A DNA stretch of 64,000 nt, taken from the NCBI RefSeq assembly GCF_000429005.1, contig NZ_AUBA01000010.1:62001-126000 (forward strand), written 5' to 3'. Numbering within the stretch: position 1 is the stretch's first letter; the number at the start of each line of letters is the position of its first letter. A model generated the notes under the pieces. The model had not been told where the DNA came from, did not search any database, and saw only the letters and a list, made by a program, of their open reading frames with translations. Shown here in pieces: positions 8,511 through 24,954 of the stretch. Position numbers and translations under genes: made by a program. Source of the DNA: Novosphingobium acidiphilum DSM 19966. Its GTDB lineage: Bacteria > Pseudomonadota > Alphaproteobacteria > Sphingomonadales > Sphingomonadaceae.

Positions 8511-10034
8511 ATGAACGTGATGGCCGCAGACGCCGTGCAGGCGCTCGTTTCGCCGTTTGCCAAACGCTACGACAATTTCATCGGGGGCCAATGGGTCGCA
8601 CCGGTTGACGGCCGGTACTTCGACAATATCTCGCCGATCACCGGCCGCGCAGTGTGCGAAATCGCCCGATCGGGCGCCGCCGATATCGAACTGGCGCTTG
8701 ATGCCGCGCATGCCGCGCGCGCCGCGTGGGGGCAGACCACGGCCGCGGCGCGCGCGTTGATTCTCAACCGCATTGCCGACCGCATGGAAGACAACCTGGA
8801 AAAGCTGGCCACGGCCGAAACCTGGGACAATGGCAAGCCGATCCGCGAAACGCTGGCCGCCGACATGCCTTTGGCGATCGATCATTTCCGCTATTTCGCC
8901 GGGTGCATCCGTTCCCAGGAAGGATCGCTGTCGCAGATCGACGAAGATACCGTCGGCTATCACTTCCACGAACCGCTGGGCGTGGTCGGGCAGATCATTC
9001 CGTGGAACTTTCCGATCCTGATGGCGGTGTGGAAACTGGCGCCGGCGCTGGCCGCGGGCAATTGCGTGGTGCTCAAACCCGCCGAACAGACCCCGGCCTC
9101 GATCATGGTGCTGATGGAACTGATCGCCGATCTGCTTCCCGCAGGGGTCATCAATGTGGTCAACGGCTTCGGACTTGAGGCTGGCAAGCCGCTGGCGTCG
9201 TCCAGACGCGTGGCCAAGATCGCGTTCACCGGTGAAACCTCGACCGGGCGGCTGATCATGCAATATGCCAGCGAAAACCTGATTCCGGTCACGCTGGAAC
9301 TGGGCGGCAAAAGCCCGAACATCTTTTTCGCCGATGTTGCCGCGCACGACGATGATTTCTTCGACAAGGCGATCGAGGGCTTTGTGATGTTCGCGCTCAA
9401 CCAGGGCGAAGTGTGCACCTGCCCCAGCCGCGCGCTGATCCAGGAATCGATCTATGACCGGTTCATGGAACGCGCGATCAAGCGGGTAGAGGCGATCGTG
9501 CAGGGCAATCCGCTGGACATCAACACGATGATCGGCGCGCAGGCCAGCGCCGAACAGCAGGACAAGATCCTGCGCTACCTGCAGATTGGCCGCGATGAAG
9601 GCGCGCAAGTGTTGACCGGCGGCGGTGTGGCAAGCCTGTCGGGCGATCTGGCCGGCGGGTTCTATATCCAGCCCACCGTGTTCAAGGGCCACAACAAGAT
9701 GCGCATCTTTCAGGAGGAAATCTTTGGCCCGGTGGTGTCGACCACCACGTTCAAGGATGCCGATGACGCGCTGCAGATCGCCAATGACAGCGCCTATGGC
9801 CTGGGCGCCGGGGTGTGGAGCCGCGATGCCAACACCTGCTATCGCTTTGGCCGCGCGATCCAGGCCGGGCGGGTGTGGACCAACTGTTATCACGCCTATC
9901 CGGCGCATGCTGCGTTCGGCGGCTACAAGCAGTCGGGCATCGGGCGCGAAACGCACAAGATGATGCTGGATCACTATCAGCAGACCAAAAACATGCTGGT
10001 CAGCTACAGCCCCAAGAAACTGGGCTTTTTCTAA
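8511..10034 (+). CDS. NAD-dependent aldehyde dehydrogenase (ExaC/acetaldehyde dehydrogenase type)
   Basis: The 507-residue enzyme matches the length of the ExaC/AldB acetaldehyde dehydrogenases. It shows the motifs IIPWNFPILMAVWKLAPAL (cofactor domain), LELGGKSPN (general-base glutamate), and NQGEVCTCPSR with the catalytic cysteine at residue 302. The C-terminal RVWTNCYHAYPAHAAFGGYK and KMMLDHYQQTKNMLVSYS tail is typical of this subgroup. It oxidises short aldehydes to acids with NAD+ in the cytosol. The ATG at 8511 has a strong GAGAGGA motif at good distance; the open frame upstream has none. Its regulator and any alcohol dehydrogenase partner are not in the window. Confidence 0.92.
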   Translation: MNVMAADAVQALVSPFAKRYDNFIGGQWVAPVDGRYFDNISPITGRAVCEIARSGAADIELALDAAHAARAAWGQTTAAARALILNRIADRMEDNLEKLATAETWDNGKPIRETLAADMPLAIDHFRYFAGCIRSQEGSLSQIDEDTVGYHFHEPLGVVGQIIPWNFPILMAVWKLAPALAAGNCVVLKPAEQTPASIMVLMELIADLLPAGVINVVNGFGLEAGKPLASSRRVAKIAFTGETSTGRLIMQYASENLIPVTLELGGKSPNIFFADVAAHDDDFFDKAIEGFVMFALNQGEVCTCPSRALIQESIYDRFMERAIKRVEAIVQGNPLDINTMIGAQASAEQQDKILRYLQIGRDEGAQVLTGGGVASLSGDLAGGFYIQPTVFKGHNKMRIFQEEIFGPVVSTTTFKDADDALQIANDSAYGLGAGVWSRDANTCYRFGRAIQAGRVWTNCYHAYPAHAAFGGYKQSGIGRETHKMMLDHYQQTKNMLVSYSPKKLGFF

Positions 10035-10211
10035 GCCACCTGGCGTGGTCGGCACTCCGTGGTCTGTGTGTGGCCCAACCGGCAATTGGCCTGGAATGGC
10101 GCGGCAAACGGCAGCGGGGTCCCGCGATCTGTCCCGGGGGGGCGACCGTGGGTGACTTTGGCAGATACGCCCCATAAGATTGCCCGACGCAAGCAAGCGC
10201 CGGGGGCCAGC

Positions 10212-11420
10212 ATGACCACGCATACCATCACGCCGGCCCGCCCGGTCATCGCCTTGCTGGTCGGGCTGCTGGCGTTGGCCGTGCTGCTGAACTTTGTCGA
10301 TCGCGGGGCAATCGGGATTGCCGCGCCGCTGATGGGCAAGGCGCTGGGGCTGTCGGCGTTGCAATTCGGCGTGGCCGCTTCGGCCTTTTTCTGGACGTAT
10401 GGCCTGGCGCAGCCGTTCATTGGCATGGCTGCCGATCGCTGGCCGGCGGCGCGCGTGCTGGCGGTGTCGGTGGCGCTGTGGGCCACGGCCACGCTGCTGA
10501 CCAGCCTGGCGGCAGGGCTGAGCATGCTGATCATGCTGCGGCTGATGCTGGGGCTGGGCGAGGCGGCGCTGTTTCCGGTGACGTCAAAGCTGATTGCCGA
10601 ACACGTGCCCCACCATCGGCGCGGGCTGGCCAATGCGGTGATTTCGGTCGGCCTGGCGCTGGGGCCCGCGATCGGCACGTTGGCAGGCGGGCTGATCCTG
10701 GCGCGTTATGGCTGGCGCTGGGTGTTTTTTGCATTCGGCCTGATGACCCTGGCCTGGCTGGTGCCGTGGACCATGCTGGGCGCGCGTCTGCCGCAACCGC
10801 GGCCAGGCGGCACGGGCGCGCGGCCGTCGAGCATCGGGGCGCTGCTGTCGCGGCGCGGCTTGTGGGTGATGGGTGCCGCGCATGCGCTGGCCAATTACGG
10901 CTTTTTCTTTGTGGCGATCTGGCTGCCGACCTATCTGGTCAAAGCGCGCGGGCTGTCGATCCCGACGATGACCTGGCTGGCCACGGCCACGTATCTCGCG
11001 CAGGCCCTCGCCTCGCTCGGCTGGGGGCAGCTTGCCGACGTGCTGGTGCGGCGCGGGGCGGCGGCCTCTGGCGTCAAGCGGTGGTTGTGCGTGGTGGCGG
11101 AAATCGGCTCGATTGCCGGGATCGCGGGCATCGCGCTGGCCGCAGGGCCGGGGCAATTGCTGGCTGCACTGGTGGTAACCGGGGTGTTTCTGGGCTGTTT
11201 GCCGACGATGGTGTTTGCGCTGGGCCAGATCCATGCCGGCGCCCGCGATGCCGCGGGCTGGATGGGGGTGCAAAGTGCCATCGGCAGTGTGTCGGGGGTG
11301 GTCGGCCCGGTGGTAACAGGCGCGATCGTCGATGCCACCGGCAGCTTTTCCGGGGCCTTTGCCTTTGCCGGGGTGGTCTGCGCGGCAGGGGCCGCGGTGT
11401 TTGCCTTTGCCGTGCCGTGA
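10212..11420 (+). CDS. MFS transporter (ACS/NNP-like)
   Basis: The 402-residue protein has twelve hydrophobic segments. The start of the family pattern is visible as LNFVDRGAIGIAAPLMGK and, in the loop between helices 2 and 3, GMAADRWPAARVL. The helix 4 motif MLRLMLGLGEAALFPVTSKL is typical of the anion:cation symporter branch, which takes up organic anions such as hexuronates or tartrate. The actual substrate is unknown. ATG 10212 gives the normal short cytoplasmic N-terminus. The upstream 177 bases show no gene, and the NRAMP-related gene follows 43 bases downstream. Confidence 0.87.
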   Translation: MTTHTITPARPVIALLVGLLALAVLLNFVDRGAIGIAAPLMGKALGLSALQFGVAASAFFWTYGLAQPFIGMAADRWPAARVLAVSVALWATATLLTSLAAGLSMLIMLRLMLGLGEAALFPVTSKLIAEHVPHHRRGLANAVISVGLALGPAIGTLAGGLILARYGWRWVFFAFGLMTLAWLVPWTMLGARLPQPRPGGTGARPSSIGALLSRRGLWVMGAAHALANYGFFFVAIWLPTYLVKARGLSIPTMTWLATATYLAQALASLGWGQLADVLVRRGAAASGVKRWLCVVAEIGSIAGIAGIALAAGPGQLLAALVVTGVFLGCLPTMVFALGQIHAGARDAAGWMGVQSAIGSVSGVVGPVVTGAIVDATGSFSGAFAFAGVVCAAGAAVFAFAVP

Positions 11421-11463
11421 TCGGCGCTGTCGGTCGCGGCCACAGGGGGCTATGGTCCCGCCC

Positions 11464-12786
11464 ATGACCATGCCCGATGTCACACCAGCGCCGCCCGATT
11501 TGCCACGCGGTTCCGCCATCCGCACGCTGTGGGGCAAAATTGCGGCGCATCCGCTGGCCCAGATCGGCCCCGGCCTGATCACGGGGGTTGCCGATGATGA
11601 TCCCAGCGGCATCGCCACGTATTCGCAGGCCGGTGCCCAGTTCGGGCTGAACATGCTGTGGACGATGCCGCTGTGTTATCCGCTGATGTCGGCGGTCCAG
11701 TTGATGTGTGCGCAGATCGGACGGGTGACCGGCAAAGGGCTGGCTGCCAATATCAAGGGGGCATTTCCCCCGGTGGTGTTGCGCACGGTGATCGTGCTGC
11801 TGCTGGTTGCCAACACGCTGAACATCGCCGCCGACGTCGCCGCCATGGGCGAGGCGGGCGAACTGGTCACGGGGATCAATCGTCACCTGATGACGCTGGT
11901 GTTTGTGGCGCTGACGCTGGCGCTGCAGATTGGTGTCGCCTATCACCGCTATGTCTTTTATCTCAAGTGGTTGACGCTGTCGCTGCTGGCCTATGCGGCG
12001 GTGTTGTTCACGGTGCGGGTGCCGTGGGGCCAGGTTGCGCTGCGCACGGCGTGGCCGCACTTTGCGCTTAACGCCACTTCTGCGGCGATGATCGTGGGCG
12101 TGTTCGGCACCACCATCAGCCCCTATCTGTTTTTCTGGCAGGCGTCCGAAGAGGTCGAGGACATGCACCGCCACAAGGGCCGTGGCCTGATCGGGCACGA
12201 TCCGGCCATCGCCCGCGCCGAATTGCGGCGCATCCGCTGGGACACCTGGTCGGGCATGGCGTTTTCGGATCTGGCGGCGTTTTGCGTGATCCTGGCAACC
12301 GCCGTCACGCTGCATGTCAAAGGCGTGACCGATATCACCACCGCGGCGCAGGCGGCGACGGCGCTGCGGCCCCTGGCCGGGCAATTTGCATTTGTGCTGT
12401 TCACCACCGGGCTGATCGGGGTGGGCCTGATCGGGGTGCCGGTGCTGGCCGGATCGGGGGCCTATGCCGCGGCCGAGGCAATGGGCTGGAAATCGGGTCT
12501 GGAACGCAATTTCAGGCGCGAGCCCGGCTTTTACGGGGTGATCGCGGTCAGCGTGTTGCTGGGCCTGGGCATCCAGTATTCGCCGATCAGCCCGATGAAG
12601 GCGCTGTTCTGGAGCGCGGTGATCAATGGCGTGGTGGCGGTGCCGCTGTTGGCGGTGATCTGCCTGCTGATCGCGAAAAAGGCGGTGATGGGTGAATACA
12701 CCGGCAATCGCTGGCTGATCGGCATGGGCTGGCTGACCACGGCAATGATGGGCGTGGCGGCGGTGTGCATGTTTTTGCCGGGCTGA
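11464..12786 (+). CDS. NRAMP-related divalent metal transporter with altered metal-site motifs
   Basis: The 440-residue membrane protein has about eleven helices and aligns with SLC11/NRAMP proteins. The first helix reads GPGLITGVADDDPSGIATYS, where classical members have DPGN; the aspartate-proline is kept but the asparagine position is glycine. Helix 6 reads GTTISPYLFFWQ where classical members have the MPH motif, so the methionine that favours transition metals is missing. Bacterial NRAMP-related proteins with such changes have been linked to Mg2+ rather than Mn2+/Fe2+ transport. The substrate of this one is therefore uncertain. No MntR-type or Fur site was recognised upstream. A bidirectional terminator follows. 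Confidence 0.85.
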   Translation: MTMPDVTPAPPDLPRGSAIRTLWGKIAAHPLAQIGPGLITGVADDDPSGIATYSQAGAQFGLNMLWTMPLCYPLMSAVQLMCAQIGRVTGKGLAANIKGAFPPVVLRTVIVLLLVANTLNIAADVAAMGEAGELVTGINRHLMTLVFVALTLALQIGVAYHRYVFYLKWLTLSLLAYAAVLFTVRVPWGQVALRTAWPHFALNATSAAMIVGVFGTTISPYLFFWQASEEVEDMHRHKGRGLIGHDPAIARAELRRIRWDTWSGMAFSDLAAFCVILATAVTLHVKGVTDITTAAQAATALRPLAGQFAFVLFTTGLIGVGLIGVPVLAGSGAYAAAEAMGWKSGLERNFRREPGFYGVIAVSVLLGLGIQYSPISPMKALFWSAVINGVVAVPLLAVICLLIAKKAVMGEYTGNRWLIGMGWLTTAMMGVAAVCMFLPG

Positions 12787-12790
12787 TCAG

Positions 12791-12828
12791 AAAAAGGGGC
12801 GACCCCCGCAAAGGAGCCGCCCCTTTTT
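12791..12828. terminator. Bidirectional Rho-independent terminator
   Basis: AAAAAGGGGCG and CGCCCCTTTTT form an 11-bp perfect stem with T-runs on both strands. It separates the plus-strand NRAMP-related gene from the minus-strand rplJ-rplL operon and can end both. Confidence 0.92.
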
Positions 12829-12871
12829 GTGCAACCCATGCCCGCCCCCGATGGGCGCGGGCATAACCGGA

Positions 12872-13243
12872 TTACTTGATTTCGACGGTGCCGCCGGCAG
12901 CTTCGACCTTGGCTTTGATTTCTTCGGCTTCAGCCTTCGAAATGCCTTCCTTGATCGCCTTCGGAGCGGCTTCGACCAGAGCCTTGGCTTCGGTCAGACC
13001 CAGCGCGGTGATCGCACGGACTTCCTTGATCACCTGGATCTTCTTGCCGCCGTCACCGGTCAGGATGACGTCGAATTCGGTCTTTTCTTCCACCGCAGCA
13101 GCGGCTTCGGCAGGGGCTGCGGCCACGGCCACGGCAGCAGCGGCGCTTACGCCCCATGCTTCTTCCAGAGCCTTGGCAAGGTCAGCGGCTTCCAGAACGG
13201 TCAGCTTCGACAGTTCTGCAACGAGATTGGCGATATCGGCCAT
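12872..13243 (-). CDS. rplL: 50S ribosomal protein L7/L12
   Basis: The 123-residue protein has the N-terminal dimerisation part (MADIANLVAELSKLTVLEAA), an alanine/glutamate-rich hinge around residues 35-52, and the C-terminal factor-binding domain. That domain includes EKTEFDVILTGDGGKKIQVI and KALVEAAPKAIKEGISKAEA. It forms the ribosomal stalk with L10 and recruits translational GTPases. An AGGAGT motif precedes the ATG. It is the second gene of an rplJ-rplL unit and is followed by a terminator. rpoB does not follow it, unlike the usual bacterial order. Confidence 0.98.
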   Translation of the reverse strand: MADIANLVAELSKLTVLEAADLAKALEEAWGVSAAAAVAVAAAPAEAAAAVEEKTEFDVILTGDGGKKIQVIKEVRAITALGLTEAKALVEAAPKAIKEGISKAEAEEIKAKVEAAGGTVEIK

Positions 13244-13303
13244 GATGGTTACTCCTGAGATGGGTGCGCCCGAACATTGGGCAAATGGTGGTGTGAACCT
13301 GTC

Positions 13304-13819
13304 TTACGCGGCATCTTTTTCGGCGTAGGCGGCAAAGACGCGTGCCAGCTTGGCCGCCGGAGCGGTGACAACCTGGGCGATCTTGGTCGCGGGAGCCTGA
13401 ATGAGGCCGATGAGCTTTGCACGCAGCTCGTCGAGCGACGGCATCGAGGCAAGTGCCTTGATTCCATCGGCGTCGAGCACGTGGCTGCCCATTCCGCCGC
13501 CCAGGATTTCGATCTTGTCGCAGGTCTTGGCGAAATCGACGACGGCCTTGGCGGCGGCGACGGGATCGGCAGAGGCTGCAACTGCGGTCGGGCCGGTGAA
13601 CAAGTCACCGATGCCGACATAGTCGGTGTCCTGGATGGCGAGCTTTGCAAGACGGTTCTTCGCAACCTTGTAGGTCGCGCCGGCTTCACGGATCTTCGTG
13701 CGCAGGGCGGTGGACTGGGCCACCGTCATGCCGAGGTTGCGGGTGATCACCACCGCGCCGGCCTCGCTGAAAACACCATGAAGATAGGCGACCGAATCGG
13801 CTTTTTGCGAACGATCCAT
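13304..13819 (-). CDS. rplJ: 50S ribosomal protein L10
   Basis: The 171-residue protein begins MDRSQKADSVAYLHGVFSEA and carries the conserved NRLAKLAIQDT and LFTGPTAVAAS segments of the rRNA-binding domain. Its C-terminal helix binds L7/L12 dimers. The start has a clear AAGGAGT Shine-Dalgarno motif. The gene is followed after 60 bases by rplL. A leader of roughly 270 bases with several hairpins precedes it, consistent with autoregulation by the L10-L7/L12 complex. rplK and rplA are not adjacent. Confidence 0.98.
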   Translation of the reverse strand: MDRSQKADSVAYLHGVFSEAGAVVITRNLGMTVAQSTALRTKIREAGATYKVAKNRLAKLAIQDTDYVGIGDLFTGPTAVAASADPVAAAKAVVDFAKTCDKIEILGGGMGSHVLDADGIKALASMPSLDELRAKLIGLIQAPATKIAQVVTAPAAKLARVFAAYAEKDAA

Positions 13820-14096
13820 GCCTTACTCCTTCACAAATGGTCGCACGGGGCGATGCCCGTATGACCGGCTACGTGTGTCCGCACCGGATGCGCCAAAGGC
13901 GCAGCCGTTGCGGGCGAGTCCGTATCAACGAGGGAAGGAGAAGCACCCGGAGGCGCGCGGCACCCGATCCAGCAGGATCACGGGGCCGTTGAAACTCTTT
14001 TCCCCGCCTAGGCTGGATGATTAAGCCACCGATGGTGGCACCAGCTGTCTCGGACGGATGACCCATGCGGGCAGGCCCGCCGTGGTCAGGGCCGGG
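13820..14096 (-). promoter_or_regulatory. Structured 5' leader of rplJ-rplL, probable L10 leader
   Basis: This stretch of about 277 bases between the presumed rplJ promoter and start codon has no coding signal. On the minus strand it can form several stem-loops, for example TGCGCC/GGCGCA around 13889-13903 and ACGGG/CCCGT around 13845-13860. In many bacteria the rplJ leader binds the L10-L7/L12 complex to repress translation. The assignment rests on position and structure; I could not match it to a covariance model. Confidence 0.4.
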
Positions 14097-14124
14097 CCAT
14101 TAGCAGGACGCGGGGAAGAGTCAA
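14097..14124 (-). promoter_or_regulatory. Putative rplJ-rplL promoter
   Basis: On the minus strand TTGACT is followed after 16 bases by TAATGG, with TGC just before the -10 making it an extended -10. It faces rplJ and lies downstream of the small candidate gene at 14162-14368. Confidence 0.45.
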
Positions 14125-14161
14125 GGAACCGCGGGGAAAGCCCCGGGGCGGCTATCGCGGT

Positions 14162-14368
14162 TCAGCGCAGCCGGACGACCGATTGCGTCATCGCCAGTTC
14201 GGGCAGCTTGACCGGCTGGTGGTGATGCTGCGTGGCGTGGCGTGGCACCGGGTGCAGCGCGGCCATCACCAGCGCGACCAGGCCGGTGACCCACTGCATG
14301 AGCGATGCGCCGATGATCGATTTGGTGATGATCGATTTGCTGATGATCGACATGCTGATGTGTAACAT
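14162..14368 (-). CDS. Candidate small membrane protein in the rplJ/rpoB intergenic hub
   Basis: This 68-codon frame lies between the divergent rplJ and rpoB promoters and points the same way as rplJ. The predicted peptide starts MLHISMSIISKSIITKSIIG. It has one hydrophobic segment (LMQWVTGLVALVMAAL) and a basic, histidine-containing tail. Third codon positions are strongly G/C, as in neighbouring genes, which supports coding. The N-terminal ISKS/ITKS pattern comes from a 15-bp tandem repeat. The ribosome site is weak (GGGGG about ten bases upstream). I do not recognise the family and it may be spurious. Confidence 0.4.
   Translation of the reverse strand: MLHISMSIISKSIITKSIIGASLMQWVTGLVALVMAALHPVPRHATQHHHQPVKLPELAMTQSVVRLR
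14313..14361. repeat. 15-bp tandem repeat, 3.3 copies
   Basis: The unit GATGATCGATTTGGT is repeated at 14313, 14328 and 14343 with one and then three further changes, and a partial fourth copy of GATG follows. The unit length is a multiple of three, so it stays in frame in the candidate small gene on the minus strand. Confidence 0.9.
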
Positions 14369-14460
14369 GAACCAGCAGCCCCCGCCTGGAACGGCTAATC
14401 GTGATTCGCGCACATGTCATAAATCAGAATTCTCCCGCCGTCGATGGGATCGTGCGTGAT

Positions 14461-14489
14461 TTGACAAGCCGCACGCGCAACCCTACATG
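14461..14489 (+). promoter_or_regulatory. Putative rpoB-rpoC promoter
   Basis: A consensus TTGACA is followed after 17 bases by TACATG. It points to rpoB and would give an untranslated leader of about 240 bases. A second TTGACA at 14610-14615 has no matching -10. Confidence 0.5.
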
Positions 14490-14737
14490 GCGATGCAAGT
14501 CCGGCGTTTCGAGCAAGGCTTTCCCATGCGCGGGGGAAGGCCACGGAAGGAAACGGCGGATCTCCATCTGACGCGGCAGGCTGCAGCCGATGCTACCTTT
14601 TGCCCAGCTTTGACAAGCGGGCGGCGGTGTGCGTCCGGCTGGCGGCCTTTTGCTGCTTCTGATGGCGCCATCGCCCGCGCGTGGCATTATTCCTGCCGGT
14701 TTATCCGGCCATTCGAGCAAAGAGGCACAAACCCTCC
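14490..14737 (+). other. rpoB 5' leader without recognised genes
   Basis: About 250 bases between the likely promoter and the rpoB start. Short frames here overlap on both strands, lack ribosome sites and do not resemble proteins. I see no riboswitch or clear terminator. Confidence 0.5.
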
Positions 14738-18907
<4,170 letters not shown>

Positions 18908-18994
18908 CCGGGCCGGTCGGTGGGCCATCCGGTCCACCGACCCCCGTTGCCGCAGCCGAATTTCGAATTTCCCCTCCCAGCGAGGAACGCCAAT

Positions 18995-23275
<4,281 letters not shown>

Positions 23276-23284
23276 ACCCGATAA

Positions 23285-23305
23285 CCCCCCGCCGCAGGCG
23301 GGGGG
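23285..23305 (+). terminator. GC-rich hairpin after rpoC
   Basis: A 9-bp perfect stem (CCCCCCGCC/GGCGGGGGG) with a GCA loop lies ten bases after the rpoC stop. Only TT follows, so it may act with the stronger hairpin downstream. Confidence 0.5.
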
Positions 23306-23360
23306 TTGGGCACCGCTGTCCGACGCCCGAGGCGTTGCCCACCGGTTGTTCGATCCAAAC

Positions 23361-23398
23361 AAAAAGCCGCTGCCGGATCATCCGGCAGCGGCCTTTTT
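23361..23398. terminator. Strong terminator of rpoBC, bidirectional
   Basis: GCCGCTGCCGGA and TCCGGCAGCGGC form a 12-bp perfect stem with a TCA loop. It is flanked by AAAAA on the left and TTTTT on the right. It serves rpoC and also the convergent TM2-protein gene. Confidence 0.93.
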
Positions 23399-23439
23399 GT
23401 TGGCGTCCGGCATGGTACCGGCCCGCAGCTTGGTACAAT

Positions 23440-23778
23440 TCAGCCGTTTGCGAGCGCTTGCAGGGTGAACTGGCTACGCAGCACTTCGACGCGTTCGCGC
23501 ACGATGCCGGGGATCAGAAACAGATCCACGAACGCCCAGATCCCGGTCACGATCAATCCGACAAGCGTGATGCTCAAAACAACGAAGGCAATGCCGGAAC
23601 CGGTACGGCCCAGATAAAAACGGTGCGCGCCAAACGGCCACAGGAAAAACCACAGCAGATAGGCCACGGCGACATTCGGCATCTGATTCGTAATCTTCTG
23701 CTCGATCAGCAGCCTTTGCATGTCGTTCAAACGACCGCCCGCATTGCCCTGATCATATGCATAGTTGTCCGCCGACAT
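23440..23778 (-). CDS. TM2 domain-containing membrane protein
   Basis: The 112-residue protein has a hydrophilic first third (MSADNYAYDQGNAGGRLNDM) and then two membrane helices. The short connecting region PFGAHRFYLGRTGSG is the hallmark of the TM2 domain, whose function in bacteria is not defined. ATG 23778 is preferred because a GGGGGG run lies just upstream and the peptide then starts like other members; the frame is open further upstream. It stands alone, convergent with rpoC. Confidence 0.8.
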   Translation of the reverse strand: MSADNYAYDQGNAGGRLNDMQRLLIEQKITNQMPNVAVAYLLWFFLWPFGAHRFYLGRTGSGIAFVVLSITLVGLIVTGIWAFVDLFLIPGIVRERVEVLRSQFTLQALANG

Positions 23779-23894
23779 CGTGCCCCCCGCTGTTCGAACC
23801 GCGGCCGACACGCTGCCGCCGCGCATACCACCGGTCAAGCCATTTCAGGGACGAATGCGCATCCGCCCCTGCCCGCACGAGGTGCCTGGTCCGG

Positions 23895-24884
23895 TCATGC
23901 CCGGCGATGTTCACCCTTGACCCAGCGCACGGTGCCCGAACTGGCGCGCATGACCACGCTTTCGGTGGTCAGCATGCCCGACCGGTGGCGCTTGACGCCC
24001 GCCAGCAGCGAACCGTCGGTCACGCCGGTGGCGGCAAAGATGCAATCGCCTTTGGCCAGTTCCGTCAGGTCGTATTGCTTGTTGAGGTCGGTGATGCCCC
24101 ACTTTTTGGCGCGGGCACGTTCGTCGTCGTTGCGGAACACCAGGCGACCCTTGAACTGGCCGCCTACGCAGCGCAGCGCGGCTGCGGCCAGCACGCCCTC
24201 GGGCGCGCCGCCCTGGCCGATGTACAGGTCGATGCCGGTGTCTTCGTTGGTGGTGGCGATCACGCCGGCGACATCGCCATCGGGGATCAGCACAATGCCG
24301 CAGCCAAGGCCACGCAGTTCGGCGATGATGTCGGCGTGGCGCGTGCGATCGAGCACGCAGACGGTCAGGTCACCCGGCGCCACGCCTTTGGCAGTGGCCA
24401 CGGCCGTGACGTTTTCGGTCACCGATTTGTCGAGATCGATGATCCCCGCAGGATATCCGGGGCCGACCGCGATCTTGTCCATATAGACGTCGGGTGCGTT
24501 CAGCAGGCCGCCCTCTTCGGCAACGGCCAGCACTGCCAGCGCGTTGGGTCCGGCCTTGGCGGTGATGGTCGTGCCCTCAAGCGGGTCGAGCGCAATGTCG
24601 ATCCTGGGGCCTTTGCCCGGGGCCAGACCGACCTTTTCGCCGATGAACAGCATCGGCGCTTCGTCACGTTCGCCTTCGCCGATCACCACGGTGCCATCCA
24701 TGTACAATTCGTTGAGCGCGGCACGCATGGCTTCGACGGCGGCGGCATCGGCCGCCTTTTCATCGCCGCGGCCGATCAGTCTGGCGGCGCCGATGGCCGC
24801 AGCCTCGGTCACGCGGACCATTTCGAGCACCAGAACGCGATCAAGGACATGAGACGGTGCGGGTTGTGCAATGGTTTCGGTCAC
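23895..24884 (-). CDS. glpX: Class II fructose-1,6-bisphosphatase
   Basis: The 329-residue enzyme has the GlpX motifs VVIGEGERDEAPM around residue 67 and the metal/phosphate loop IALDPLEGTTITAKAGPNAL around residue 97. Later YIGQGGAPEGVLAAAALRC helps form the sugar site. It removes the 1-phosphate from fructose 1,6-bisphosphate in gluconeogenesis. The start is a GTG at 24884 (VTETIAQPAPSHVLDRVLVL) with GGGA upstream; this gives the usual family length, whereas the upstream extension looks unrelated. It is divergent from the secreted hypothetical gene at 24955, with 70 bases between them. Confidence 0.93.
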   Translation of the reverse strand: MTETIAQPAPSHVLDRVLVLEMVRVTEAAAIGAARLIGRGDEKAADAAAVEAMRAALNELYMDGTVVIGEGERDEAPMLFIGEKVGLAPGKGPRIDIALDPLEGTTITAKAGPNALAVLAVAEEGGLLNAPDVYMDKIAVGPGYPAGIIDLDKSVTENVTAVATAKGVAPGDLTVCVLDRTRHADIIAELRGLGCGIVLIPDGDVAGVIATTNEDTGIDLYIGQGGAPEGVLAAAALRCVGGQFKGRLVFRNDDERARAKKWGITDLNKQYDLTELAKGDCIFAATGVTDGSLLAGVKRHRSGMLTTESVVMRASSGTVRWVKGEHRRA

Positions 24885-24954
24885 TGTAGGTCCCTGCAAT
24901 GGTGGGCGAGGATGATGGGCGTGCAGACGTATGCATTGCCCTAGACTGAGGAAG

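Noticed and set aside
8337..10364. A 675-codon frame opposite the aldehyde dehydrogenase
   Set aside because: The sense enzyme has every family motif; the antisense product is rich in Gln/Arg/His as expected of a shadow.
14610..14640. Second TTGACA upstream of rpoB as an alternative promoter
   Set aside because: No acceptable -10 hexamer lies 16-18 bases downstream, unlike the TTGACA at 14461.
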